36,459 nt of DNA, from assembly GCA_026398175.1 (NCBI GenBank), contig JAPLTJ010000046.1:1-36459 (forward strand). Direction: 5' to 3'. The notes beneath the pieces were generated by a model, which saw only the letters and a list, made by a program, of their open reading frames with translations, did not search any database and had not been told where the DNA came from. The translations under genes were made by a program, and so were the position numbers. The DNA comes from Verrucomicrobiia bacterium (GTDB lineage: Bacteria > Verrucomicrobiota > Verrucomicrobiia > Chthoniobacterales > UBA6821). Positions 14,484-23,907 of the stretch are shown in pieces (within the stretch, counting starts at the first letter, position 1; the number at the start of each line of letters is the position of its first letter).

Positions 14484-17156
14484 TCAATTCACCACAATAT
14501 TGACGAGTCGTCCTGGAACAACAATCACTTTTTGAATTTGCTTATCAGCGAGGTGAGGGGCAAGTGAAGCGTCTTTCAGGGCGGCTTGCTCGACTTCTTC
14601 TTTGCTTGCTGTTGTAGCGAGAGTAAGGCGTCCGCGGACTTTGCCATTCACTTGAAGAACGTAGGTTGTCTCTTCGAGGAGTAAAAATTTTTCATCCCAT
14701 GTGGGCCATGTTGCTTGAGAGGCCGAAATCCCTATTTTTTGAAGAGAGAGAAAAGGAGTGCTCAACTGCATCCAAAGTTCTTCCGCAAGGTGAGGCGCGA
14801 ATGGGCTCAGCAAGCGGAGCAAGGTGTGAAGGGCTTCCAAGGGGCATGGCTTAGCTGCTGTGAACTCATTGACAAAGACCATCATCTGCGCGATGGCAGT
14901 GTTGAACGAAAGCACCTTGATGTCATGAGTGACTTTTTTGATCGTGGCATGGACGACTTTTTGTTGAGCAGGGGTGAGTGGAATGTCAGCGATGTTATTA
15001 GAAACAGTCCAAGCATGTGTTGCTGAATCTTGCTGCATCCCGAGGCGCCAGACACGAGCGAGGAATCTATAAATTCCTTCGACTCCGGTGGTGCTCCACG
15101 GCTTTCCATGTTCCAGAGGGCCCATGAACATTTCGTAGAGACGCAAGGCATCAGCGCCATACTGCGAGATGACTTCTCCTGGGCTAACAACATTGCCGCG
15201 GCTCTTGGACATTTTTTGTCCATCGCTCCCAGCAATCATCCCTTGATTGACGAGGCGCTGAAAGGGTTCGCAGGTGGTGAGGTGACCCAAATCAAAAAGG
15301 GCTTTGTGCCAGAAGCGAGCGTAGAGCAAGTGGAGAACGGCGTGCTCGGTACCGCCGATGTAAATATCCACACCGCCACGCTTCTTTGAAAACTCTACTG
15401 CTGCTGCGAATTGCTGCGTCGCATCGGTGCTCGCGTCCTCGAGTACCTCTTGTACACTGCGGTGCTGCGCGCCGCTGACTCCTGGTGCTTCGCTAGCATC
15501 AGCGAGTTTTGAAAGAAGCTTTCTGTCTGAGGCATTTCCCCCCATCCAATAAGTCTCCGCATCTTTTCCGATAAAAGATTTTTTATTGTGAGGATCGCAG
15601 AAGCGCAAATAGTACCAGCATGAACCGGCCCATTGAGGCATGGTGTTGAGTTCCCGAGTAGCCGTTTCTGAATAACGAACCCATTCTTTGGCCTTGGCCA
15701 GAGGAGGCTCTGCGGTTCCTGTTGGGCGGAAGTCTTCCATCTCGGGTGGCTCCACGGGAAGTTCTTGTTCGGAAAGGCCACGATGCTTTCCATTTTCCCA
15801 AACAATCGGAAACGGTTCTCCCCAATAGCGCTGGCGTGAGAAGAGCCAGTCACGAAGCTTGTATTGAATCTTGCGACGGCCGCAGGAATGCTCCTCCAAC
15901 CAGTTGATGATTTTATTTTTACCTTCCGCTGCTGTTGCTCCATTGATGAGAGGCGAGTTGATGGCAAGGTCGTTTTCGATAACAGTGCGTATCGGAAGAT
16001 CAAACTGCTCCGCAAATTCTTTGTCGCGCTCATCGTGAGAAGGAACAGCCATGATCGCTCCCGTGCCATAGCTCATCAGGACATAGTCGGCGACCCAGAT
16101 AGGAAGGGCTTCGCCGTTGATCGGGTTGATAGCCTCAATGCCGAGGGAAATGCCTGTTTTTGTTTTGGCTAAATCGGTGCGCTCAAGATCGCTTTTTGCA
16201 TTGCAGCTCTTGCGGTAGTCAGCAAGGGCTTCTGAGGCTATTCTGAGTTCATCAAGTAAAGGGTGCTCTGGAGCTAAGACAACGTAGGTAGCTCCGTACA
16301 AGGTGTCAGGGCGAGTTGTGAAAACCGTGATGGTTTTTTCTGGCTGATCTTTGATTTTGAAAACAATCTCAGCTCCTTCGCTCCGTCCAATCCAGTTGCG
16401 TTGAAGTTGTTTGATGGAATCAGGCCAGTTGACTTTTTCAAGATCTTCGATCAGACGATCGGCGAGCGTGGTGATACGAAACATCCATTGACGCATCGGA
16501 CGACGCTCGACAGGAAATCCGCCAACTTCACTTTTTCCATCAATGACTTCTTCATTGGCTAAGACCGTTCCTAATTCCTGGCACCAATTGACGGGAATGT
16601 CCGCCACGTACGCGAGGCGCACAGCATCTGCATCAGCACCGTGGTAGGTTGAGAGTGGTTCTATTTTTTTTGTCGCTGGATTGAACCAAGCGTTGTAGAG
16701 CTGTAAAAAAATCCATTGAGTCCATTTAAAATATTCTGGATCGGTCGTGCTGACTTCACGAGACCAGTCATAGCTAAATCCCAGCTGTTGCAATTGGGTG
16801 CGAAAATTGCCGATGTTTTTCTTCGTTGTTTCCCGAGGATGTTCTCCTGTTTTAATCGCGTACTGTTCTGCCGGAAGGCCAAAGGCGTCCCATCCCATCG
16901 GATGAAGAACGTTAGCACCTTTTAAGCGATGATAGCGCGAGAGAATATCGGTAGCCGTATATCCAACGAGATGCCCGACGTGAAGTCCTTCACCGCTCGG
17001 GTAGGGAAACATGTCGAGGATGTACTCTTTTTTTTGAGCAGGATCGAAATCAGGATCGCCAGGATTTTTAGCGCGAAAGGCATTCGAGCTCAGCCAATGG
17101 TGTTGCCAGCGGGGTTCAAATTCGGGAAAGGGGTAGGAATGCTGAGGTGTGGACAT
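14484..17156 (-). CDS. leuS: Leucyl-tRNA synthetase with in-frame palindromic insertion
   Basis: This class I synthetase charges tRNA-Leu. From the ATG at 17156 it has 890 residues. It has the HIGH-type motif [14 protein letters not shown], the CP1 editing domain ([20 protein letters not shown]), the [10 protein letters not shown] segment, [21 protein letters not shown], and [11 protein letters not shown]. There is no leucine-specific domain before KMSKS. Between YWMGG and GGVDIYIGG, where other LeuRS have only a few residues, there are about 47 extra ones (residues about 546-593, from KLLSK to EFSKK). They are encoded exactly by an inverted-repeat element at 15380-15519. The frame stays open, so the enzyme is probably functional. 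The longer start at 17186 adds residues from an upstream repeat and is rejected. Confidence 0.96.
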   Translation of the reverse strand: MSTPQHSYPFPEFEPRWQHHWLSSNAFRAKNPGDPDFDPAQKKEYILDMFPYPSGEGLHVGHLVGYTATDILSRYHRLKGANVLHPMGWDAFGLPAEQYAIKTGEHPRETTKKNIGNFRTQLQQLGFSYDWSREVSTTDPEYFKWTQWIFLQLYNAWFNPATKKIEPLSTYHGADADAVRLAYVADIPVNWCQELGTVLANEEVIDGKSEVGGFPVERRPMRQWMFRITTLADRLIEDLEKVNWPDSIKQLQRNWIGRSEGAEIVFKIKDQPEKTITVFTTRPDTLYGATYVVLAPEHPLLDELRIASEALADYRKSCNAKSDLERTDLAKTKTGISLGIEAINPINGEALPIWVADYVLMSYGTGAIMAVPSHDERDKEFAEQFDLPIRTVIENDLAINSPLINGATAAEGKNKIINWLEEHSCGRRKIQYKLRDWLFSRQRYWGEPFPIVWENGKHRGLSEQELPVEPPEMEDFRPTGTAEPPLAKAKEWVRYSETATRELNTMPQWAGSCWYYLRFCDPHNKKSFIGKDAETYWMGGNASDRKLLSKLADASEAPGVSGAQHRSVQEVLEDASTDATQQFAAAVEFSKKRGGVDIYIGGTEHAVLHLLYARFWHKALFDLGHLTTCEPFQRLVNQGMIAGSDGQKMSKSRGNVVSPGEVISQYGADALRLYEMFMGPLEHGKPWSTTGVEGIYRFLARVWRLGMQQDSATHAWTVSNNIADIPLTPAQQKVVHATIKKVTHDIKVLSFNTAIAQMMVFVNEFTAAKPCPLEALHTLLRLLSPFAPHLAEELWMQLSTPFLSLQKIGISASQATWPTWDEKFLLLEETTYVLQVNGKVRGRLTLATTASKEEVEQAALKDASLAPHLADKQIQKVIVVPGRLVNIVVN
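15380..15519. repeat. Core-bearing palindromic element inside leuS
   Basis: The ends GCTTCTTTGAAAACTC (15380-15395) and GAGTTTTGAAAGAAGC (15504-15519) are inverse with one mismatch. The interior aligns with element 1 at 7476: CTACT.....TGCG.A...GCT early on, then GGTGCTCG, CTCGAGTA, TACACT and GCGCCG in the same order. It adds about 47 codons without a stop. This resembles Rickettsia palindromic elements in design, not in sequence. Confidence 0.85.
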
Positions 17157-17172
17157 GGGGGAAGATTGTAAC

Positions 17173-17281
17173 GAGTAAAGAGTCAAGGGTGAAGAGTATT
17201 TTCAAAACCTCAGTAAATGAGAATTATGAAATTAATACTCAGTCGCAGCTGCCCTTTACCCTTCACTGTTCAAATCTCTTA
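17173..17281. repeat. Bookend-type repeats between leuS and the GH64-like gene
   Basis: GAGTAAAGAGTCAAGGGTGA with AGAGTA (17173-17198) faces a pyrimidine-rich counterpart containing CCCTTTACCCTTCACTG (17252 onward). The unit is a degenerate 7-8 base theme (GTAAAGAG, GTCAAGGG, GTGAAGAG). Pairing is imperfect. The 3' end of the GH64-like gene (17279) touches the right arm. Confidence 0.7.
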
Positions 17282-18607
17282 CCACCCAATATCCAATGTC
17301 AGCGTGGAGAGGTTTTCATTTGCTGGCAAAATGGCAACAGAGCTTCTGCTGCCGACGTCATCAAAGCCAAAGCCATAAGCCAACTGATCAATGCTAACTT
17401 CATGCCAAAATTTGGCCCAATCATTAGCAGGTTCTCCTTGATAATAGTTGTCAGAAAGAATCCACAAACTTGGATCGGTAGCAACGTTACGATTAATAGC
17501 AGCTGAAAACTGTGCGCCAAAGGCATTCGCATTAGTACTACCTGGAAGAAAGGCTCCGCTGCAGGTAAAAACGTCATAGCTTGTTGGTTTGGACATAGTG
17601 TAAGGCCCTTGTCCATTGCGATAAAAAGTGAGAATGTTATTCACAACGTGACCGATGTAATGATTGCCTTGGTCTCCTTTTTGATCATAAGCATCGAGCT
17701 CGTTGAGCGTGTAGTAGTTCCAAATCGTATTTAAATAATCATCAAAATAGTTGGCATAGGCTCCGCCAGATTTAAAGAGAGGGCTGTGGTAAGGAGAAAT
17801 AAGACGAATGATTTTGCCGCCGACAATCTGAGTTAATTTTTTAAAAGGATCAGCAATATTGGAAGCGGTCAAATATTTGTTGATCAAGTCATCTCGACTC
17901 GCAACTCCAGATGAAGAGCCTTGCCCCAAGGTAATTCCTCGTTGTGCAGTTGTTCCAGAAACACCTTTGATCGTAAAAGACATCGGGATGCTGAAACAAT
18001 CAATTTGGGTCATGTTGCCTCCAAAAGAAACGGTATCTAAATGAGGGTTATTAGGTTGAGGTGTTGGATCATAAGTCATCTCAAACCAATCAAAAGAAAT
18101 GGCATAATTAGGATCATTAAGATTTTCCAAATTAGGTTGGCTGTAGCCATTAGTTGTGGCATTGATTTGCATGACTAATGGATGGTTGATCGAGATATAG
18201 ATTCGCGTGCCATAATATTTTCCATCACCAGGAAGATAAAGGGTATGATTTTTTACATCAGCAAGAGTAAAGGAAGGTAATATCTCATTGGCGGTGCCAA
18301 TATTGACATTGCCAACACTTCCTGTTCCTTGTGGACCAGCCTTGATCGTTCTGTTAGCAAGGGTGACATAGCTCACCTGATCTTTGGGTAGGTTGACAAT
18401 TTGAATATAAATTTGATCGTCGTTCAGCTTTCCATTACTGCCATTGTTCAGAATTAAAGAGAAACTGCCTGCAGGAAGGTCTTCGTAAGTCGAACTGCTT
18501 GGATCTCGATGTTGAGAGGGCTTGGCTGTTGCGGTGGCGCTTAGACCTGCAATAAAAAAGCAGATTAAAAAAGCAGCGATGATTTTTTTTATCAGTTTGT
18601 TTTTCAT
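17279..18607 (-). CDS. Secreted GH64-like beta-1,3-glucanase
   Basis: From the ATG at 18607 this gives 442 residues with a clear signal peptide (MKNKLIKKIIAAFLICFFIAG, then ATATAKP). The earlier in-frame ATG at 18652 would add residues before the signal. The mature protein starts with a thaumatin-like beta fold: ILNNGSNGKLNDDQIYIQIV, then YYGTRIYISINHPLVMQI, FDWFEMTYD and QIDCFSIPMSFTIKG. It ends with AYGFGFDDVGSRSS. This order (N-terminal beta barrel, FDWxEFT-like, D-x-FSVP-like, and a C-terminal YGF.FDD motif) is that of GH64 laminaripentaose-producing beta-1,3-glucanases. Catalytic acids were not assigned with certainty. Expected substrate: beta-1,3-glucan of fungal, algal or plant origin. 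Confidence 0.78.
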   Translation of the reverse strand: MKNKLIKKIIAAFLICFFIAGLSATATAKPSQHRDPSSSTYEDLPAGSFSLILNNGSNGKLNDDQIYIQIVNLPKDQVSYVTLANRTIKAGPQGTGSVGNVNIGTANEILPSFTLADVKNHTLYLPGDGKYYGTRIYISINHPLVMQINATTNGYSQPNLENLNDPNYAISFDWFEMTYDPTPQPNNPHLDTVSFGGNMTQIDCFSIPMSFTIKGVSGTTAQRGITLGQGSSSGVASRDDLINKYLTASNIADPFKKLTQIVGGKIIRLISPYHSPLFKSGGAYANYFDDYLNTIWNYYTLNELDAYDQKGDQGNHYIGHVVNNILTFYRNGQGPYTMSKPTSYDVFTCSGAFLPGSTNANAFGAQFSAAINRNVATDPSLWILSDNYYQGEPANDWAKFWHEVSIDQLAYGFGFDDVGSRSSVAILPANENLSTLTLDIGW

Positions 18608-19044
18608 GAAATAAAGGAAAATAAAATGAATATCCAAAAAAGAAGTTAGCAATTATTTAGTTCACTACCTAGAAGAAGAAAATTGTTTAGCAAAAAAATT
18701 AGCAGAGATGTCGGAGGCTTCCAAGAAATTAGTTGCATCTTCTGCTGTAGTAGCGACCTTGAAAACAGATTTTAGGTCATCTTCATTGGGCTTCTTTCGA
18801 AACGTTACTTCTGATGCGAATGGCTGTTTCGCTCTGGTGCGTCACTCTTGGGAATGCGGGAAGCGGGCATCGAGTAGCTGGAAAGAAGTTTATTGTCCTC
18901 AAAACGTGAATGAAAATAAAAAATGTTACGCGATATATCTGGTTTTAAACTGTTCAATCATGGCTCTGGTTGGATTTTTTTTTTCAAGCTCTTCAGAAAA
19001 TTAGAATTAGCAGAATTTATAAAACCTAGTTATGATGATTTTTC
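18608..19044. other. Gene-poor stretch with possible gene remnant
   Basis: No convincing gene is seen. A plus-strand open frame of 98 codons (18708-19004) has ordinary residues but no motif and ends in a run of phenylalanines and serines. On the minus strand, 18665-18841 is open and reads like an ordinary soluble protein C-terminus (VTFRKKPNEDDLKSVF ... FLEASDISANFFAKQF) but has no start codon. The latter could be the decayed end of a gene. Confidence 0.35.
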
Positions 19045-19470
19045 GTGAATAAACCTATTGATTCTTTAAAAACTGATTGGAAATTCAAACTCCTCTATGA
19101 TGGAGAATGTCCTTTTTGCAAACGTGAGATCGCTTGGATGGCCAAGCATGACAAAAAAGGAAATCTCGCTTTTGAAGATATTACCGCTCCTAACTTTGAT
19201 CCTACACGTTATGGGCTTACTCGTAAAAAAGTCATGGGAGTCATTCATGGAGTTTTTTATGATGGTCGGATTATTGAAAAAGTAGCTGTTTTTATTGAAG
19301 CTTATCGGCTCTTAGGGCTCGGTTGGTTGGTGGCCCCGCTCTCTTGGCCACTGATTCATCCAATAGCCAACTTTGCTTATGAACTTTTTGCACGTTATCG
19401 CGTTCCTCTTGGAAATCTTTTTGGCCGTCATGGCTGTTCTTCTAGCCGTTGTAACGTAGAATTTGAATAA
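19045..19470 (+). CDS. DCC family (DUF393) thiol-disulfide-type protein
   Basis: This 141-residue protein starts at a GTG at 19045. It has the family signature LLYDGECPFCKREIAWM near residue 16, with the D-x-x-C-P-x-C site (Cys near 22 and 25), a thioredoxin-like fold with later IAVFIEAYRLLGLG and a C-terminal hydrophobic part ending in ARYRVPLGNLFGRHGCSSSRCN. DCC proteins are predicted redox proteins. Its stop is 13 bases before the ABC ATPase start, so it is probably the first gene of the ABC/AttH-like operon. A role in oxidative folding or redox handling for that system is inference. Confidence 0.85.
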   Translation: MNKPIDSLKTDWKFKLLYDGECPFCKREIAWMAKHDKKGNLAFEDITAPNFDPTRYGLTRKKVMGVIHGVFYDGRIIEKVAVFIEAYRLLGLGWLVAPLSWPLIHPIANFAYELFARYRVPLGNLFGRHGCSSSRCNVEFE

Positions 19471-19483
19471 GGAAACTAGTTTG

Positions 19484-20191
19484 ATGCCCCTACTCCAACA
19501 GCCGATTGTTCGCGTCACTAACTTAAGCAAGAGTTATCGATTTCAAACTATCTTAAAAGATCTCTCTTTTTGCTTAGAGACAGGAAAAAGAATTGCGCTC
19601 GTTGGACCGTCAGGATGTGGTAAAACAACTCTCTTAAATTGCTTGGGTGGCGTTGATCGTGTTGATACCGGATCGATTGAAATCAATGGTTTGAAACTAG
19701 AAGAACTTTCCAGTGAAGAGCTCACTCAGATGCGCAGAGAATCTATTGGAACTATTTTTCAGTTTTTCCATCTCCTGCCGACCTTATCAGTCTTTGAAAA
19801 TATCGAATTCCCATTACAGCTCCTTGGAATAAAGGGAGCAGAGCGAAAAGAGCGAGTGATGGAACTGCTGACCAGAGTCGGTTTAGTTCATCAGCTAAAA
19901 GCATTGCCTACAGAACTCTCCGGAGGGGAAATGCAGCGTGTGGCTATTGCTCGAGCACTAGTGCATCGACCCTGTCTTTTGCTAGCGGATGAACCAACAG
20001 GAAATCTAGATTCAGTCAATGGTTCAAAGGTGCTAGAGCTTCTTGCAGAGCTCTCCAATGAATATCATATCACCATGCTCATGGTAACGCATAGCCATGA
20101 AGCGGCTCGTATTTGTCATCAGGTTTTTGAAATGCAAGATGGAATGATGATTGAGAAATTAAATGGTATAGCCCAACAGGAAAACAGGTGA
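19484..20191 (+). CDS. ABC transporter ATPase, LolD/MacB/AttE type
   Basis: This 235-residue ATP-binding subunit has Walker A (GPSGCGKTT), the Q-loop (IFQFFHLLPTLSVFENIEFP), the signature LSGGEMQRVAIARAL, Walker B (LLLADEPTGNLDS) and the H-loop (MLMVTHSHEAA). The FFHLLPTLSVFENIEFPL pattern is that of ATPases that work with FtsX-type permeases in mechanotransmission rather than solute transport. I take the ATG at 19484, preceded by AAGGA at a reasonable distance, rather than the TTG at 19463 inside the previous gene. It overlaps the permease gene by four bases. Confidence 0.93.
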   Translation: MPLLQQPIVRVTNLSKSYRFQTILKDLSFCLETGKRIALVGPSGCGKTTLLNCLGGVDRVDTGSIEINGLKLEELSSEELTQMRRESIGTIFQFFHLLPTLSVFENIEFPLQLLGIKGAERKERVMELLTRVGLVHQLKALPTELSGGEMQRVAIARALVHRPCLLLADEPTGNLDSVNGSKVLELLAELSNEYHITMLMVTHSHEAARICHQVFEMQDGMMIEKLNGIAQQENR

Positions 20192-22779
20192 AAAGCTTTT
20201 TTGTGCTTTCTCTTCTTGTCAAGCGTCTGACGCTGCGGCATTGGCTTAAAGCACCTAGACAAACCTTACTACAAGTCTTTATTCTCTCTCTGGGAATAGC
20301 CGTTTTCTTTTCTATAAGGCTTGCCAATAAAGCTGCCATGAGCAGCTTCGAACATTTTACAACACTCCTTCATCAGGAGAGCGATTGCCAAATCAAAGCG
20401 ACTGCTGGAAAGCTCTCGATCAGCATTCTCAAAGAATTGAGAGGATCTTTGGGGGCAATGCCAGTAGAACTCATTCCTATTTTGGATCTCACTGCAACTC
20501 AACCCCCCACTCAACATGAAAACGTTATTTCTCGCTCTCTTTTTCAACTTGTCGGATTGGATCTTGTTGCTTTGCAAAACTTGAGATCACCTGAAGAATT
20601 AGAAATTGATTCCTCAGCACAAAATCAAAAAACAGTTGGTCTTTTTGTAAGTCATGAATTGGCCTTAGAAAAACATTTAAAGATTGGGTATCCTTTTCCT
20701 TTAGTCGTCGATGATGAGGTGATCAATTTTAAAGTGGCTGGATGGATTCCTGAGACACCCTCTCGTCCCAAAGTCTCTTCCCATCTCGTTCTGGTCGATC
20801 TTCCTCTGTTACAATTCCTCACGCATCATGAAGGAAAAATATCTCAAATTAATTGCCTTCTTCCCGAAGGTTCATCAAGAGAAGCTAGAAAAAAAGAGCT
20901 TTTTGAAATCCTGTGGAAAAATAGTCGTAGACGTTTTGAAGTAAGCAGCTCTCAGGATGAACGAAAAAAAACGGCACTCATGACACAAGCTTTCAGGATG
21001 AACCTGACTATCCTTTCTTTTATCGCTCTCTTGGCCGGCCTCTATCTTATTTTTCAAGCTCTGGATGGAGCTGTGGTTAGGAGGCGTCGTGAAATTGCTA
21101 TTCTACGCTCTCTTGGAATCACAGAACAAATCATCCGTTATCAATGGCTAATCGAGGCTCTTATATTAGGACTTTGCGGCGGTGTCTTGGGGAGTCTTTT
21201 AGGTTGGGGCGCTGCTCAGTTTGCTGTTCGGTCTGTGGCTGCTGTGGTGAGTGCGCTCTATTATACTACCACCATTGAAGCTGCTCATTTAGATAGTAGA
21301 GAATTTTTTTTAGCAATGGCTCTTGCTCTAAGTTCTGCGCTGATCACCGGCTGGTGGCCTGCACGCCAGGCTGCACGGACGCCTCCAGCGCAAATCCTTT
21401 CCCAAGAACACGATCAAGAACCTTCAACGGGTTTGTTGCAATCGATTAAATTAGGATTTCTTTTTTTGCTTCTGAGTGGATTGCTTTCTCTCATGCCAGT
21501 AGTAACTCTTTTTAAAAATGTGCGCCTTCCGCTTGGTGGATATGCAGCAACATTTTTTTTAATTTTAGGGGGAGGTTGTTTTTGCGGTTATTTTACAGAG
21601 AGACTAGGTGTTGTCGCCTCCTATTTTGCACCATTTTCTCCAGCTCTAAGGTTGGCAACAAGTCATCTTCGACCTCTCTCAAAGCGTCATTACCTGGCTG
21701 CTTCTGGCATCCTGTGTGGTGTTACCATGGCCGCTGGAATGTTGATCCTCATTGAAAGTTTTGAAACAACGATACACTGTTGGATTGAGACGACTTTTCA
21801 AGCAGATCTCTACATCAGTAATGCTGATTATCAAGGGACCTCTCTGGAGCATCAACTTTCTCCTCAAATCTGGCAGAATATTGCTCATCATCCAGCTGTT
21901 GCGGATATTCAATTGATTGCGTCACGCGCCATTACGGTACACGAGTTGCCTACGATGATTAGCGGCATTGATGTCGATTTTCTAAAACGCCATCATAATA
22001 TCCTCTGGAAGCAAGCACCCCTTAGCGATGATTTTTTTGATCAGGAAAAAAATAGCCACCTTGTTTTGGCAAGTGAAAGTTTTTTAGAGCGCTTTCAACT
22101 ACATCGTGGCGATCATGTGATCATCTCAACCCCATCTGGAAATCAAGAGATGACGATTGCGGCGGTCTTTTCTGAATATGGAAATGAAAGAGGATCACTT
22201 TTTTTAGATCGACATCATTTTAGTAACTATTTTCAGGACAATGTAGCAACAGTTTTAATTGTTGTTCTAAAGCCTGGTGTTGATGCCGAAAATTTAAAGC
22301 TGGAGCTTTCCTCTCGATTCCCAGGCCTTACTATTCTGACTAATAAAAATCTCCGCGAAGAAATTCTCCGTGTTTTTCATCAGACCTTTTCCATAACCTA
22401 CGCTTTAGAATTTATTGGAATTGTGGTTGCTATTATTGGTTTAGGAATGACTCTTTCTAATATTCTGATGGATCGAGCAAAGGAAATCACAACACTACGA
22501 GCCCTTGGTTGTACTTACCATACGATTGCCGCTTCAACAGCACTAGAGGGGGGATTGCTTGCCTTTAGTGCTGCTATTACTGGGATTATCGTGAGTCTTG
22601 CCATGGGATTGATTCTCATCTACGTGATCAACAAGCAAAGCTTTGGATGGACATTACAATTTACGGTTCCTTATTTTTCTTTATTGATTCTTGGAATGGC
22701 TGTTGTCATCTCAGGTGCTATCGTGGCCTATGGAGTGTCACGTAAATGCTCTCGACTCAAAGTAGACGTTCATGAATAA
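20188..22779 (+). CDS. Double-FtsX-domain ABC permease (fused AttF/AttG-like)
   Basis: This 863-residue inner-membrane protein starts at a GTG overlapping the ATPase stop. It has an N-terminal membrane segment (QVFILSLGIAVFFSIRLAN), a large extracytoplasmic domain to about residue 265 and a first FtsX block (LSFIALLAGLYLIFQALDG, RRREIAILRSLGI, ALILGLCGGVLGSLLGWG). A middle pair of membrane segments lies near 415-465, then a second large extracytoplasmic domain. The second FtsX block (FIGIVVAIIGLGMTLSNILM, RAKEITTLRALGC, ITGIIVSLAMGLILIYVI) is C-terminal. The duplicated layout fits permeases of the YbbP or AttF+AttG kind, moving or releasing lipids or lipoproteins. It overlaps the next gene by eight bases. 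Confidence 0.93.
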   Translation: MKSFFVLSLLVKRLTLRHWLKAPRQTLLQVFILSLGIAVFFSIRLANKAAMSSFEHFTTLLHQESDCQIKATAGKLSISILKELRGSLGAMPVELIPILDLTATQPPTQHENVISRSLFQLVGLDLVALQNLRSPEELEIDSSAQNQKTVGLFVSHELALEKHLKIGYPFPLVVDDEVINFKVAGWIPETPSRPKVSSHLVLVDLPLLQFLTHHEGKISQINCLLPEGSSREARKKELFEILWKNSRRRFEVSSSQDERKKTALMTQAFRMNLTILSFIALLAGLYLIFQALDGAVVRRRREIAILRSLGITEQIIRYQWLIEALILGLCGGVLGSLLGWGAAQFAVRSVAAVVSALYYTTTIEAAHLDSREFFLAMALALSSALITGWWPARQAARTPPAQILSQEHDQEPSTGLLQSIKLGFLFLLLSGLLSLMPVVTLFKNVRLPLGGYAATFFLILGGGCFCGYFTERLGVVASYFAPFSPALRLATSHLRPLSKRHYLAASGILCGVTMAAGMLILIESFETTIHCWIETTFQADLYISNADYQGTSLEHQLSPQIWQNIAHHPAVADIQLIASRAITVHELPTMISGIDVDFLKRHHNILWKQAPLSDDFFDQEKNSHLVLASESFLERFQLHRGDHVIISTPSGNQEMTIAAVFSEYGNERGSLFLDRHHFSNYFQDNVATVLIVVLKPGVDAENLKLELSSRFPGLTILTNKNLREEILRVFHQTFSITYALEFIGIVVAIIGLGMTLSNILMDRAKEITTLRALGCTYHTIAASTALEGGLLAFSAAITGIIVSLAMGLILIYVINKQSFGWTLQFTVPYFSLLILGMAVVISGAIVAYGVSRKCSRLKVDVHE

Positions 22780-23896
22780 AATCATCATGCTTTTCTTGTT
22801 TTTAGTGGTATTTGTGTCATGGCAACTTCAGGCAGGTAATGATAATGGCTTTTTGATTCCACAAGCAGGATACCACTTCTCCTTTCCAAAGGACTATGGA
22901 AGTCATGATGATTTTAAAACGGAATGGTGGTACATCACGGGGCATCTCTTTAATGATGAGGGAAAACGCTTTGGATTCGAATCAACTTTTTTTCGAACCG
23001 CTCTCAAACCCTTTTTAGAAGCTGAACTCGAGAAGCAAAGTGATTTTGGAACGCAAACGATTTTTTTTGCAGATATGGCATTCTTGGATGTGAAGAAACA
23101 AAAATTTCTTTTTGAGCGCCGTTGGAATCGTAATGGCTGGGATGCTTCTGCTTCAAACAATAAACTTGATGTGCGTAATGGCAATTGGTCGCTTGTTATG
23201 AATGATAACACAAAAAAAAGCATGAAGCTTTCTGGGTCCATTCGAGGAGATGTTTCTTTTCAACTCACATTAACACCACTAAAGCCATTAGTGATTTTTG
23301 GTAAAAATTCTGTTTCAAGAAAAGGAGAAGATCCTACCGCTGTGAGTTATTATATGACTTTCCCGCTTCTTCATGTAGAAGGAACACTCGTGAACGGAAC
23401 ACAAGAACAACACATTCATGGAGATGCTTGGATGGACCATGAAGTTAGCAGTAGCCAACTTGCTTCCAATCAAGTCGGCTGGGATTGGTGCTCTCTTCAA
23501 CTCAAAGACGGACGCGAAATCATGGCCTACCGAATGCGCCGCTCGGATGAAACTACCGATCCTTTTTCTACACTGACCTGGATTGATCCCCAAGGAAAAC
23601 TGACCAGCTACAATGGAAAAGAATTTTCGATGGAACCGATACGTTACTGGAAAAGCCCCATGACGCATAATCGCTATCCTATCAGCATGCGCCTTCATAC
23701 AATCGATCCAACAAATAATCAACCAGTCGCTTTTGTATTAGTCCCGCTTGCAGAGAACCAAGAACTCATTGGAAACAAAGGCCTGAGCTATTGGGAAGGC
23801 GCTTGTCGTGTTCTTGATTGTAACAATCACGAAGTTGGCTCCGCTTTCCTAGAGTTAACTGGCTATGATGCTGGTTTTCGGAAAAATTTTCGGTAG
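22772..23896 (+). CDS. Secreted AttH/CrtC-like lipocalin-fold protein
   Basis: This 374-residue protein has a signal peptide (MNKIIMLFLFLVVFVSWQLQ, cut after AG). The mature part has FPKDYGSHDDFKTEWWYITG near residue 37, GFESTFFRTAL and HGDAWMDHEVSSSQL near residue 214. GWDWCSLQLKDGREIMAYRMR follows. These match the AttH and carotenoid 1,2-hydratase (CrtC) family, two tandem lipocalin-like barrels. Placed after an ABC ATPase and FtsX permease, it fits the attEFGH layout, in which AttH is the extracytoplasmic partner. A carotenoid-hydratase function is unlikely because no carotenoid genes are nearby. A ligand-handling role at the envelope is inference. Confidence 0.9.
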   Translation: MNKIIMLFLFLVVFVSWQLQAGNDNGFLIPQAGYHFSFPKDYGSHDDFKTEWWYITGHLFNDEGKRFGFESTFFRTALKPFLEAELEKQSDFGTQTIFFADMAFLDVKKQKFLFERRWNRNGWDASASNNKLDVRNGNWSLVMNDNTKKSMKLSGSIRGDVSFQLTLTPLKPLVIFGKNSVSRKGEDPTAVSYYMTFPLLHVEGTLVNGTQEQHIHGDAWMDHEVSSSQLASNQVGWDWCSLQLKDGREIMAYRMRRSDETTDPFSTLTWIDPQGKLTSYNGKEFSMEPIRYWKSPMTHNRYPISMRLHTIDPTNNQPVAFVLVPLAENQELIGNKGLSYWEGACRVLDCNNHEVGSAFLELTGYDAGFRKNFR

Positions 23897-23907
23897 TAAA
23901 AAATGCT

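Noticed and set aside
18708-19004. Plus-strand open frame of 98 codons
   Set aside because: No motif, no ribosome-binding site and unlikely residue composition; kept only as a note on the gap.
22772-23896. Carotenoid 1,2-hydratase as function
   Set aside because: The fold family fits, but the ABC/FtsX neighbours and lack of carotenoid genes point to the AttH role.
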